Source: an uncultured Rhizobiaceae bacterium (GTDB taxonomy: Bacteria; Pseudomonadota; Alphaproteobacteria; Rhizobiales; Rhizobiaceae). From it: DNA of 64,000 nucleotides. Location of the stretch: positions 558,001 through 622,000 of the forward strand of contig CATOTF010000002.1 of the NCBI GenBank assembly GCA_951813045.1. Reading direction: 5' to 3'. The notes below the pieces were generated by a model. It was not told the origin of the DNA. It worked only from the letters and a program-made list of their open reading frames with translations, and did not search any database. This document shows, in pieces, positions 44,697 through 53,701 of this stretch. Both the position numbers and the translations under genes were made by a program. Each line of letters opens with the position of its first letter. Within the stretch, counting starts at the first letter, position 1.

Positions 44697-47071
44697 CTGG
44701 CCCTCTCAACATATTCGATAAGCCCAATTCTTATATTGGTCGGTCGGTTTCACGGCCCGAGGCGCAAAGATTGATAGAAGGGCGAGGGCAATATGTTGAC
44801 GATCTGCAATTGCCCCGCATGGTCCATGCAGCTTTTGCGCGCTCGCCATATGCGCACGCAAAAATAATAAACATCAATAAAAGTGAAGCTGAAAAACTAC
44901 CCGGTGTGGTCGCTATTTTTGATGGCGCAGATTTTGTCGATCATGTTTCACCATATGTCGGAACACTGACCCATCTGCAGGGCCTGCGCTCACCGCCCCA
45001 AATGCCTTTAGCAATTGATACCGCGCGCTGGCAGGGTGAACCCGTAGTTATGGTTGTTGCACAAAGTCGCGCAATCGCCGAAGATGCCTGCGCGCTCATT
45101 GATATCGAGTTTGAGCCGCTTGAGGCAGTTTGTGATGCTGAGACAGCATTAGAGCTGGATAGCCCGGTTATTCACGATGAGTATGAGAACAATCGCGCGT
45201 GGGAGCGGATTGTTGATTCCGGAAACGTAGATGATGCATTTGCTCGCGACGACGTAACCGTTGTCGAACGCACGTTCAATTTTGCCCGGCACACCGGGGT
45301 TACCCTGGAGCCGCGGGCGTCCGTTGTGGAATTCAATCCTTCTGAGAATGCGTTGACCTATCATTATTCCGGCCAAGCGCCCCATATGATGCAGGCGATA
45401 TTATCCAAAATTCTAAACCTGCACGAAGAGAATATTCGCGTCATTGCCAAAGACGTTGGGGGGTCATTCGGTATTAAAATCCACCTTTACGGCGACGAAC
45501 TGGCAACTGCCGCTGCGGCCAAAATCCTCAAGCGACCCGTGAAGTTTGTTGCTGATCGTAACGAGAGTTTTGTCTCAGATATACACGCTCGCGATCACCG
45601 AGTGAAAGGCAGGATTGCGGTCGCCCAGAGTGGAGAGATCGCGGCGCTCGAGATTGATGATCTGACAGGCATCGGCCCTTACAGCATGTATCCACGATCT
45701 TCTGGTATTGAGTGCAATCAGGTACTCAACCTGACGGGCGCACCCTACGCGATTGAGAATTATCGCGCCAAAGGTACGATTGTATTTCAAAATAAAAATA
45801 TGATGTGCCAATACCGCGCCGTCGGCCATCCAATCGCCATGGCCGTTGCCGACGGACTGCTTGAAAGTGCGGCCCATGAAATCAACATGGATGTTGTAGA
45901 AATCCGCCGTAAAAATCTATTTAGAGATAATAATTACCCGGTAACCACCGCTGCGGGCATGAAGTTGGATGATCTTTCCCACCAAAAAGCGCTGGAAAAA
46001 CTTGTCAGCTTTATGGATTACGACGGCCTGCGAAAAGATCAGGTAGGCGCACGAGAACAGGGTGTCTATCGCGGCATCGGCTTCGTTTCCATGGTTGAGG
46101 TGACGAACCCAAGCCCGATGTTTTACGGCATCGGCGGCGCCCCGATCTCCGCTCAGGATGGGGCTACCGTTCGGCTGGATGCTGCTGGTGCTTTACATGT
46201 TTCTTCGTCAATCACGGAGCAAGGACAGGGCACGAACACAATTATCGCGCAAATCGCAGCGGGAGTGTTTGGTGTCGACATGGATCGCGTGAAAGTGACA
46301 ACGGGTGATACCGCAACAACACCTTATGGTGGTGGAACCTGGGCCTCCCGTGGAGCAGGAATTGGCGGTGAGGCGGTGCTTCTGGCTTCCAATGCCCTCA
46401 AAGAACAAGTGCTGGAAGTTGCAGGCGTCATTCTCCAGTCATCGGCCGAGAATCTTGATATCGAGCATGGTCTTGTCGTTGACTCGGAAAACCGTACCGA
46501 ACGGATATCACTCGGCGACCTAGGAAAGATTGTTTATTATCGGGGCAATGAACTGCCTTCAGATGTAACACCGGAACTCATCGCGACGCGTCATTTCCGG
46601 GTAACCGATATTCCGTTTGTGTTCACCAATGGTGCGATGGCCGCCCACGTGGAAGTTGATATTGAAACCGGTTTGGTAAAAGTTCTCGATTTCTGGGCGG
46701 TGGAAGATTGCGGACGGGTCATCAACCCAAAACTGGTGGATGAGCAAATTCGTGGCGGTGTCGTTCAGGGTATTGGCGGCGCGTTTTACGAAGAATGTAT
46801 CTATTCAGACGACGGGCAATTGCAAAATGCGTCGATGGCAGATTATTTGGTGCCCATGGCAGCCGAAATGCCGGACATTCACATAGCGCACATCGAAACG
46901 CCCACCAAGACTTCGGTTCTCGGTGCTAAAGGTGCGGGTGAGGCAGGAACGGGTGGTGCGCCAGCGGCTTTGATGAATGCAGTCAATGATGCGTTACGCC
47001 CGTTAAATACCTCAATCTATCAAATGCCGATGACACCGCAGCGCATACTTAAAGCGCAGGGCACGGTTTAG
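44693..47071 (+). CDS. molybdenum hydroxylase large subunit (CoxL/xanthine dehydrogenase family)
   Basis: A 792-residue Mo-pterin subunit. It starts RSVSRPEAQRLIEGRGQYVDDLQLPRM, the usual CoxL-family opening. Cofactor-binding segments include VGGSFGIKIHLYGDELATAAAAKILKRPVKFV and EQGQGTNTIIAQIAAGVFG. The catalytic base is Glu750 in AKGAGEAGTGGAPAALMNAV. The active-site loop reads NMMCQYRAVGHP, not the AYRCSFR of true CO dehydrogenase, so this is a hydroxylase of another substrate, probably an N-heterocycle, purine-like compound or aldehyde. The ATG at 44693 overlaps the upstream stop. Confidence 0.92.
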   Translation: MTGPLNIFDKPNSYIGRSVSRPEAQRLIEGRGQYVDDLQLPRMVHAAFARSPYAHAKIININKSEAEKLPGVVAIFDGADFVDHVSPYVGTLTHLQGLRSPPQMPLAIDTARWQGEPVVMVVAQSRAIAEDACALIDIEFEPLEAVCDAETALELDSPVIHDEYENNRAWERIVDSGNVDDAFARDDVTVVERTFNFARHTGVTLEPRASVVEFNPSENALTYHYSGQAPHMMQAILSKILNLHEENIRVIAKDVGGSFGIKIHLYGDELATAAAAKILKRPVKFVADRNESFVSDIHARDHRVKGRIAVAQSGEIAALEIDDLTGIGPYSMYPRSSGIECNQVLNLTGAPYAIENYRAKGTIVFQNKNMMCQYRAVGHPIAMAVADGLLESAAHEINMDVVEIRRKNLFRDNNYPVTTAAGMKLDDLSHQKALEKLVSFMDYDGLRKDQVGAREQGVYRGIGFVSMVEVTNPSPMFYGIGGAPISAQDGATVRLDAAGALHVSSSITEQGQGTNTIIAQIAAGVFGVDMDRVKVTTGDTATTPYGGGTWASRGAGIGGEAVLLASNALKEQVLEVAGVILQSSAENLDIEHGLVVDSENRTERISLGDLGKIVYYRGNELPSDVTPELIATRHFRVTDIPFVFTNGAMAAHVEVDIETGLVKVLDFWAVEDCGRVINPKLVDEQIRGGVVQGIGGAFYEECIYSDDGQLQNASMADYLVPMAAEMPDIHIAHIETPTKTSVLGAKGAGEAGTGGAPAALMNAVNDALRPLNTSIYQMPMTPQRILKAQGTV

Positions 47072-47075
47072 TCGA

Positions 47076-47954
47076 CTACACCACATCCATTTGAGCGCGA
47101 TACCAATCGCCAATTTCGCTGGCGGTCATCCAGCAAACGCCATCATGGCCGCCAACATAATCTAATAATTCTTCGAGATATTTTATCCGATGGGGAACAC
47201 CGGTTATATAGGGGTGCATAGAGATCGCCATGATACGGGCGTTCTCGGCGCTCTCCTGATACAACCGGTCGAACTGGTCGATACCGCGCTTTAACAATTC
47301 GTCAGAACTATGATTTTGCAACGCGTATACGGCGATATCATTGGTTTCGACGGTATAGGGAATGGAGGTGATGATCCCGTAAGGCGTGTCGATATCCTGA
47401 GGCAGATCATCAATCACCCAATCAGCCACAAATTCAATTCCGTGTTCGCGCAGCAGGTCCAGAGTCTCGTCGGTTTCGGTTAGTCCGGGGCATTCCCATG
47501 AGCGGGGTGGTTTGCCCCAAAATTCCGAAATGGCATCGACTGTTTTTGAAATGGCATCGCGCTGGTTGTCCAACTTGTGCATGGGGCCTTGCAGGAAACC
47601 ATGGCCCATAAATTCCCACCCAGCCTCTTTGCCAGCGGACGCAACGCGCGGATAAGAGCGGCAAACATTGCCATTTATCGCAAGAGTTGTTGGAATATCA
47701 CGATCAGTCAGCGCTTTATGCTGTCGCCAGAAACCGGATCGCATGCCGTACTCGTGCCACGACCAGTTTGGCACATCGGGCAAAAGTGGCTGACCCATGG
47801 GGGGTGACAAAACCGTTCGCGGCATCGGCTTTTCGATCTGCCATTCCTCGACGTTCAAAATAACCCAGACCGCCATTCGCTTGCCATCAGGAAATGTAAG
47901 CTTCGGTCGATCAACAATTGCCTGATATGGAACACGGTCGGTCAGACATTTCAT
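47076..47954 (-). CDS. polysaccharide deacetylase family (PuuE/NodB-like) amidohydrolase
   Basis: A 292-residue NodB-fold hydrolase of the PuuE-like branch. LTFPDGKRMAVWVILNVEEW opens the fold, WEFMGHGFLQGPMHKLDNQRDAI carries metal-binding His residues, and ISMHPYITGVPHRIKYLEELLDYV closes it. Relatives include PuuE allantoinase and hydrolases of cyclic amides rather than sugar deacetylases. It starts inside the stop of the luciferase-like gene (ATGA overlap), so the two products probably act in sequence: ring oxygenation, then C-N hydrolysis (inference). Confidence 0.85.
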   Translation of the reverse strand: MKCLTDRVPYQAIVDRPKLTFPDGKRMAVWVILNVEEWQIEKPMPRTVLSPPMGQPLLPDVPNWSWHEYGMRSGFWRQHKALTDRDIPTTLAINGNVCRSYPRVASAGKEAGWEFMGHGFLQGPMHKLDNQRDAISKTVDAISEFWGKPPRSWECPGLTETDETLDLLREHGIEFVADWVIDDLPQDIDTPYGIITSIPYTVETNDIAVYALQNHSSDELLKRGIDQFDRLYQESAENARIMAISMHPYITGVPHRIKYLEELLDYVGGHDGVCWMTASEIGDWYRAQMDVV

Positions 47955-49054
47955 TGCGCAGCGACCGATGAGCCGATTGCGGAATTGACTATAGGCATGG
48001 ATTTTTCCGCCAAAAGCGTCATCGATTTTTTGCCCAGTTCCACATCGACCCAATCCTTACCCGCATAGAGCAACGTGCCAAAATCACCGACCTCTTCGCG
48101 CAGAGCTAAGATATCATCAGCAACTTTATCCGGCGTTCCCCAGATAACACACCGTTCCAGGACGTAATCGATGGTCACGTCGTCCTCATCCATGTTCTGG
48201 TCTTCCATGAAGATATTGGTGCGGCCATGTTTTTTCATCTTGGTCAGCAGTTGGTTGAAATAAAACCGATAGGGGCTGTTATAACCAAACGCATATTCCT
48301 TTGCAGTTTTCAAATCATCGGCAACGAAGATCGAGCGTGCAACACGCCAGTTTTTTGCATCAACGGGGCGATTAACACGTTCACAGCCTTCAACATATTT
48401 AGGCCAGTGGGACGCTACCCACTTCGGTAACAGGAAGTTGGCTGATACAGGGTCCCACCCTCTCGCTGCAGCTTCAGTGACACCTTTTGAAAAAGGCGCA
48501 AGAACCATGACAATAATGGGGGGATGCGGCTGCTGTAGCGGTTTGGACATAATGCCTTGTCCAATTTCCAACATCTGTGCCTTCTCGGTGGAGATATCCC
48601 AATAATCACCCTTGATGTTATAGGGAGCGTCACCTTCCCAAATTTTCAATACTGTGTTGATGCACTCCTGAAACATCAGGTTTCGGTCTTTATCCAAGTT
48701 GCCGAAAACCTCGGCATCTGTGGCGAGCCCACCCGGCGAAATGCCGAAATTAAATCGCCCGTCCAGCATGTGGTCAAGCATGGCAATCTGCCCGGCTACG
48801 GCTGCCGGATGCATATTAGGCATATTTACCGTGCCGGTGCCAAGACGTATGTTTTTGGTCTCGTTGGCAATCCACGCGAGGAAGGCAATGCAGGAAGTTA
48901 TGTTTTCGGCCTTATCAGTAACGTGTTCGCCAACATAGGCCTCGGTAAATCCCAACCTGTCAGCAAGCACAAATGCGTCTTTATCTTCATGCAAGCAGAC
49001 CCGCCAATCCTTGTCTAAAGGATGAATTGGCATAGTAAAAAACCCGAGATCCAT
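47951..49054 (-). CDS. luciferase-like (LLM) flavin-dependent monooxygenase
   Basis: A 367-residue bacterial-luciferase-fold protein. MDLGFFTMPIHP, DRLGFTEAYVGEHVTDK, IRLGTGTVNMPNMHPAAVAGQIAMLDHMLDGRFNFGISPGG and CVIWGTPDKVADDILAL are family landmarks. Such enzymes use reduced FMN to insert oxygen, for example into pyrimidine or other heterocycles (RutA) or ketones. The ATG at 49054 is preferred to one at 49069. Upstream dctP has its own terminator, so this gene and the coupled hydrolase should have their own promoter in 49055-49159. Confidence 0.88.
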   Translation of the reverse strand: MDLGFFTMPIHPLDKDWRVCLHEDKDAFVLADRLGFTEAYVGEHVTDKAENITSCIAFLAWIANETKNIRLGTGTVNMPNMHPAAVAGQIAMLDHMLDGRFNFGISPGGLATDAEVFGNLDKDRNLMFQECINTVLKIWEGDAPYNIKGDYWDISTEKAQMLEIGQGIMSKPLQQPHPPIIVMVLAPFSKGVTEAAARGWDPVSANFLLPKWVASHWPKYVEGCERVNRPVDAKNWRVARSIFVADDLKTAKEYAFGYNSPYRFYFNQLLTKMKKHGRTNIFMEDQNMDEDDVTIDYVLERCVIWGTPDKVADDILALREEVGDFGTLLYAGKDWVDVELGKKSMTLLAEKSMPIVNSAIGSSVAAQ

Positions 49055-49159
49055 AATACGGCCCTTCAACTGGAGTTGTGCTAAAATAACAAAGAACAGG
49101 CATGAACCCGAATAATGTTATCGGCTGTTCACTATCAGGATTACTGATGGGGTGGGATG

Positions 49160-49183
49160 AAAAAAAGGTGGCACGTGGCCACC
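49160..49183 (-). terminator. rho-independent terminator after dctP
   Basis: On the minus strand: GGTGGC, loop CACGT, GCCACC, then seven T residues. It lies 30 bp after the dctP stop and separates that gene from the luciferase-like gene. Confidence 0.88.
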
Positions 49184-49212
49184 CTTTTCAAAAAGCTGCA
49201 AAGTCGAAAGGC

Positions 49213-50295
49213 TTATTCAACTGTGTAGGCATGAGGCCATTTATAACCGCTGGCATTTACGGCATCGATGTAACTTTTCATTACTTCAGTGCCGGGCATG
49301 CCACGGCCATCAGCATCTTTCGCCTGCCTGCTAGGGAAGGAAGCGAGAGATTTGGCCCAGCCTGCACGGGCAGCTTCAGGGAGAGTTTTGAGTTTTGCGC
49401 CAACCTTTGCCAGACCATCAAGGCCGGCTTTTTGGCGTGCGTTCAGCGAAATACCTGCTTGTTTTTCATAACCTTGACCAACTTCAATCAGAATTATTTG
49501 AACCTCAGGCGGCATTTTATTGAAACTACGCATGTTCATTGTGAGGCCATTAACTGCCATCGCGCCAAACCCGATTTGTGTATAATGTGGCGCAGGTTCA
49601 TAGAATTTGAAACCCAGATAAGCAGACGGGAACATCAGCCAACCGTTATAAACACCGGTTTGCAGCGACAGATATCCATCGGGCAGGGTGGACTGAACAG
49701 GTACCGCACCGGCAAATTCCAGCCATGGCAGGTTCGGGCCCGCTCCGCCGACCTTCACACCCTTGAGATCTTCAACCGTGTCCCATGGATCGGTTGTGCC
49801 AAGGTGATAATTATCCCAACCGTGAAGCCCAAGAAGTTTCTGTTTGTACTCTTTCTCAAAAGTCTCGGTCAACCAAGGTGTTTTGTCGTAAACGACACGG
49901 GCAGCCTCTAATTGCTGAGCGGAATCCTGCGGCCCAAACGGGGCGTAATATGGGAAGTTATGCAGGAATAATTTGGCCGGTTCAAAACAGAAGCAGTAAG
50001 CACCGATATCCAGAATTCCGTTTTGCACAGCCTCGAGGGTCTCGGCGACGCCGGCGATCGACCCACCATACCCTTCCACAAACTCGATAGTGTGGTCGGT
50101 CTCTGCGGCGACCCGTTTTTTTACCTCAGGGACGAAGAATTTTTCCACATCACTGACATAAACGGCGGGTCCGCTTGGGTGCCCGGCGCCGATGCGCAAT
50201 GTAAATGAGTCCGCGTTTGCGACAGTGACAAACCCGAATGCCGACGAAGCAAGAAGTGCGGTAACCACAATCTTTCCTGAACTAAAGAATTTCAT
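49213..50295 (-). CDS. TRAP transporter solute-binding protein (DctP family)
   Basis: A 360-residue periplasmic receptor with a signal peptide (KIVVTALLASSAFGFVTVANA). DctP-family features are RIGAGHPSGPAVYVSDVEKFFVPEV at the start of the mature protein, LKGVKVGGAGPNLPWLEFAGAVPV (substrate loop region) and LQTGVYNGWLMFPSAY. An unusual IGAYCFCFEP places two Cys residues in the first lobe. I used the ATG at 50295. It is transcribed away from the QM membrane genes across a 291-bp spacer holding dyads D and E. The ligand is probably an organic acid. Confidence 0.9.
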   Translation of the reverse strand: MKFFSSGKIVVTALLASSAFGFVTVANADSFTLRIGAGHPSGPAVYVSDVEKFFVPEVKKRVAAETDHTIEFVEGYGGSIAGVAETLEAVQNGILDIGAYCFCFEPAKLFLHNFPYYAPFGPQDSAQQLEAARVVYDKTPWLTETFEKEYKQKLLGLHGWDNYHLGTTDPWDTVEDLKGVKVGGAGPNLPWLEFAGAVPVQSTLPDGYLSLQTGVYNGWLMFPSAYLGFKFYEPAPHYTQIGFGAMAVNGLTMNMRSFNKMPPEVQIILIEVGQGYEKQAGISLNARQKAGLDGLAKVGAKLKTLPEAARAGWAKSLASFPSRQAKDADGRGMPGTEVMKSYIDAVNASGYKWPHAYTVE

Positions 50296-50361
50296 GAAAA
50301 TCTCCCATTGCATGCGCGGTTTGCGCGCCAGATTGATTCTAGCGATTAACCTCCTCCAAGG

Positions 50362-50385
50362 CTTATTTATCGATCGCTAAATAGA
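50362..50385. promoter_or_regulatory. 24-bp dyad, site D of a five-site family
   Basis: Left half CTTATTTATCGA, identical to site A; right half TCGCTAAATAGA; arms match at 9 of 12 positions. It is 67 bp before the dctP start, the same distance as site C from its gene. Confidence 0.6.
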
Positions 50386-50502
50386 GCCACATTCCGTCAC
50401 AAACCGAACAAGCGGTCAAGAGGCTAGATTAACTTGTATTGTAGAAGTTCGGTCTGAAACTTGCGATTGGCAGCCTATTAACTCATGGGTGATGCGCAAT
50501 TT

Positions 50503-50526
50503 CTTATTTTTCAAACGCTAAATAGG
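50503..50526. promoter_or_regulatory. 24-bp dyad, site E of a five-site family
   Basis: Left half CTTATTTTTCAA, right half ACGCTAAATAGG. Its own symmetry is weak (7 of 12), but the left arm resembles site A and CGCTAAATAG is shared with site D. It is 61 bp before the dctQ start. Confidence 0.5.
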
Positions 50527-50586
50527 CTTGAGCGCGGATGATGCATCCGATAGCCTCGTCACCAACCGGGGTAAACCAGTGGATAC

Positions 50587-51117
50587 ATGGCGATGAACGA
50601 ACGTAATAGCGCCACGATTCCCATTCGTCTTTCGCGTGCAATTCATCTGGTTTCTGCATTTTGGACGTTGGGGCTGGCGGTTCTGATCTTTCTGGATGTG
50701 GGAGGGCGTGGACTCCTCAACCAACCGATTCCGGGCACCAAGGAAATAATTCAAAACTCTGTAGTGGCGATCACTTTTCTACAATTACCGCTAGCAATTT
50801 ATACCGGTTCCATGCTTCGAACCACAATTTTCGCCGACGCGGTGCCACCAACGGCGCGGCGGATATTGCGAACCATTGGCTATGTGCTTGGCGTGCTGTT
50901 TTTTATCGGCCTCGTCTTGAGCACCTATGAGCCCACCTATGACGCGTGGCGGATTGGAGAATATGAGGGGGAGGGTGCATTACGTGTTCCCACGTGGCCT
51001 GTTCGTGGACTGGTGTTGATCATGTCCGTTTTCGGCACAATCGCCTATCTTTCCATGCTGTATTACGATTGGCGCGGGGAGCTCGTTGATGAAAACGAGG
51101 CGCCAGACTCTGCATGA
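50587..51117 (+). CDS. TRAP transporter small permease (DctQ family)
   Basis: A 176-residue membrane protein with four predicted helices: SAFWTLGLAVLIFLDVGGRG, VAITFLQLPLAIYTGSM, LGVLFFIGLVLSTYE and GLVLIMSVFGTIAYL. The motif KEIIQNSVVAITFLQLPLAI resembles the DctQ region that contacts DctM. It starts at ATG 50587 or 50593. The large permease follows 22 bases later. It completes the transporter with the divergent binding protein. Confidence 0.88.
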   Translation: MAMNERNSATIPIRLSRAIHLVSAFWTLGLAVLIFLDVGGRGLLNQPIPGTKEIIQNSVVAITFLQLPLAIYTGSMLRTTIFADAVPPTARRILRTIGYVLGVLFFIGLVLSTYEPTYDAWRIGEYEGEGALRVPTWPVRGLVLIMSVFGTIAYLSMLYYDWRGELVDENEAPDSA

Positions 51118-51139
51118 CTGAAACTTTGGGGAATATATA

Positions 51140-52459
51140 ATGGGCGGTGACATCGTGCTTTGGATGCTGGCGCTACTGATAGGGATGATCCTGTTCGGTG
51201 TGCATATAGGCATCGCCTTTGCGATCTGCAGCGCGTTGGGCGTTTGGCTGATGCTTGGCAGTATGGAAGCTGCTCTTGCGATCCTGGGCAACACGGCATT
51301 TGAGGCGGTGCGAAAAGATGTTTTCGCGGTGATCCCGCTATTCGTACTTATGGGAGATTTTATCTCTCGATCAGGAGCGGCGGCAGACCTGTACCGCATC
51401 TGTGACCGGGCATTGAAGCGGTTGCCTGGTCGGCTGGCCATCGCCACTATCGCCGGCAACACTGTCTTTGCCGCGGTAACAGGCGTTTCAATTGCGGCTG
51501 CAGCGGCATTCTCCCGCATCGCATATCCCGAAATGCGTAAGCTTGGATATAAGCAGACATTCGCATTAGGAGCGGTTGCAGGTTCTGCCTGCTTGGGTAT
51601 GCTTATCCCACCGTCGGTTTTGTTAATTGTCTGGGCAATTCTGACCGAGATGAGCGTTGGAGCGCTATTTATCGCTGGGATATTACCGGGGGTTGTTTTA
51701 GCGCTCCTGTTTTCTGCTTATGTGGTAATTTCCGCGATCCGAAACCCTGAAATCGCGCCAAGTGTTACCGATAATCTTGTGGAACTCACACCGGCTGAAA
51801 TCCGGTCAGAGACCATTGGTGGACTTGGGATTCTTGGACTGATTATCCTCGTGATAGGTGGTATCTGGACGGGTGTTTTCACGCCTACGGAAGCCGCCGG
51901 GTTCGGCGCAATTGGTGCTTTGCTGATCGGCGTCGTCAAAGGAATGCGCGGTAAGGAAATAATTGCCGCTATTTTTCAAGCTGGCAAAACAACCGCGCCA
52001 ATTATGTTCCTCCTGATCACGGCACAGATGTATTCGCGCCTACTCGCGATTGGCGGCGCCGTTAATTATATCAAGGCTCTGTTTCTTGGCCTTGGAGTTG
52101 ACCCGTTCCTGATCATTGGCCTTATGGTCGTGATCTGGATTATTCTTGGCATGCTAATCGATTCCGTGTCGATCATATTGTTGACGGTGCCGATTTTTGC
52201 ACCGATTGCTGCAATACTCGGTATCGACCCACTAGCCTTTGCGATCTTTGGAATTTTAGTGATTGAGGCAGGACTTCTAACTCCACCTTTTGGGCTGCTG
52301 GTGTATACTGTCAAAGGATCTGTACCTGACCCGACGGCGACGTTGTCTAAAATATTTATTGGGTCTTCTCCCTATTTCGTCTTGATATTGATTGCGGCTT
52401 TCATTGTGTTGTTTGTCCCGCAATTGGCTAATTGGTTGCCCGAACTTATGCTTCGTTAG
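51140..52459 (+). CDS. TRAP transporter large permease (DctM family)
   Basis: A 439-residue membrane protein with about twelve hydrophobic segments, the transport channel of the TRAP system, driven by an ion gradient. Typical segments are IPLFVLMGDFISRSGAAADLY, VAGSACLGMLIPPSVLLIVWAILTEMSVGALFIAGILPG, VFTPTEAAGFGAIGALLIG and LIDSVSIILLTVPIFAPI. It follows dctQ and ends the operon. Confidence 0.93.
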   Translation: MGGDIVLWMLALLIGMILFGVHIGIAFAICSALGVWLMLGSMEAALAILGNTAFEAVRKDVFAVIPLFVLMGDFISRSGAAADLYRICDRALKRLPGRLAIATIAGNTVFAAVTGVSIAAAAAFSRIAYPEMRKLGYKQTFALGAVAGSACLGMLIPPSVLLIVWAILTEMSVGALFIAGILPGVVLALLFSAYVVISAIRNPEIAPSVTDNLVELTPAEIRSETIGGLGILGLIILVIGGIWTGVFTPTEAAGFGAIGALLIGVVKGMRGKEIIAAIFQAGKTTAPIMFLLITAQMYSRLLAIGGAVNYIKALFLGLGVDPFLIIGLMVVIWIILGMLIDSVSIILLTVPIFAPIAAILGIDPLAFAIFGILVIEAGLLTPPFGLLVYTVKGSVPDPTATLSKIFIGSSPYFVLILIAAFIVLFVPQLANWLPELMLR

Positions 52460-52694
52460 GCTAAGCAGGTTTACCCCAATCATACGGTCTTACAATTCTG
52501 AATTTGCCATCACCATGTCGCCGTTAGCCCATCTCAGAAGTTTGTCTCACGTTTGCGCTTGAACCGTTGGGGTGGACTGCAATCATTCATATAAACAGGC
52601 TTGCTCATGGCGCGAGGCGTTGGGCACCCCATAAGCCATCCCGTTCTAGCAACAATGATCACGAAGCCACTCTCCCCTGTTAACAGGGTTGAAT

Positions 52695-52725
52695 TTGACA
52701 GAATTTATACATAAGGTATTCTTAT
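52695..52725 (+). promoter_or_regulatory. promoter with LysR-type dyad before the LysR gene
   Basis: TTGACA (52695-52700), 16 bases, then TATTCT (52717-52722). A dyad ATAAG-N5-CTTAT (52711-52725), fitting the LysR T-N11-A rule, overlaps the -10 box. Autorepression is likely. Confidence 0.6.
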
Positions 52726-52742
52726 GACAAATGGCGATGTTT

Positions 52743-53657
52743 ATGAAAATTACCCATATTAAATATTTTGTCGCGGTCTATGAAGAGGGGTCGTTTACCG
52801 CGGCAGCTGAACGGGAAAACGCGACTCAACCTGGTGTTTCAATGCAGATTAAAGAGCTTGAGGCGCTGACAGAAACCGTACTTTTTGAACGCAGCACTTC
52901 AGGCGTGTGCCCAACTGTAGCAGGCAAGTGGTTTTACGAGAAAGCACGTAAAATACTCAAGGATGTGTTGTCATTGGAACAGGGTGTGGCATCACTCGGT
53001 AAGGAGATAACCGGCAAGGCTCATGTTGGCTTGATGCCAGCGTTTACACGCAGTGTGCTCGCGCCTGCGGTGGATGCGTTTGTTACCTCTTTTCCCGAAG
53101 CTCAATTGGACATCGTAGAGGCCTATAGCGGAAGTCTCATGGAGCGGGTCGGGCGTGGCCAACTGGATTTCGCCATCGTTCCAAGTGAGGCTGTTCCGGA
53201 AAATATCGCAACTGAACATTTTGCCACCGACGATGAGTATTTTGTTCAATCTGCCAGGAATGGTGGCGTGTCCCTCCAACCGGTTTCAATAAAACGTATT
53301 GGAGACCTTAAATTGATACTACCGGGCACCGGCAACAAGCGCAGGGAGTCCTTAAACGCCTATTTCAAACGCCATGACATTCGTCCGGCACAAACTCTGG
53401 AACTCGATACGATGATGGGGACACTGGACCTCATAGCCCGCGGCGGGTGGACAGCAATCCTGCCCGGATTTCTGTGCCTGGAGGAACAAGACGAGGACGT
53501 CCGCACCATCCACCCCATCGCGGAGGGTAAATTGCAGTTGGATTATATGTTGATAAAATCCGCAACAAAACCAATGTCGGCGGCAAGCGAAGAGTTCCTT
53601 TCCCTTCTGAACGCAGAGGTGGAAAAAATGGCAATCGCTCGTGTACCACTGTCCTAG
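52743..53657 (+). CDS. LysR family transcriptional regulator
   Basis: A 304-residue LysR protein. Helix-turn-helix: ITHIKYFVAVYEEGSFTAAAERENATQPGVSMQIKELEALTETVLFERS. The co-inducer domain begins AHVGLMPAFTRSVLAPAVDAFVTSFPEAQLDIVEAYSG. Three possible ATGs cluster at 52731, 52737 and 52743; I took the last. It precedes the carboxymuconolactone-decarboxylase-family gene by 44 bases and follows the TRAP operon, so it may regulate either. Confidence 0.9.
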   Translation: MKITHIKYFVAVYEEGSFTAAAERENATQPGVSMQIKELEALTETVLFERSTSGVCPTVAGKWFYEKARKILKDVLSLEQGVASLGKEITGKAHVGLMPAFTRSVLAPAVDAFVTSFPEAQLDIVEAYSGSLMERVGRGQLDFAIVPSEAVPENIATEHFATDDEYFVQSARNGGVSLQPVSIKRIGDLKLILPGTGNKRRESLNAYFKRHDIRPAQTLELDTMMGTLDLIARGGWTAILPGFLCLEEQDEDVRTIHPIAEGKLQLDYMLIKSATKPMSAASEEFLSLLNAEVEKMAIARVPLS

Positions 53658-53701
53658 CGACAAACCAAGTAACCAATCACCAAAACCAGAAAGTAACAAC
53701 C

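Noticed and set aside
43369-47071. Aerobic CO dehydrogenase operon
   Set aside because: Subunit order fits, but the large subunit lacks the AYRCSFR loop and no coxDEF accessory genes follow.
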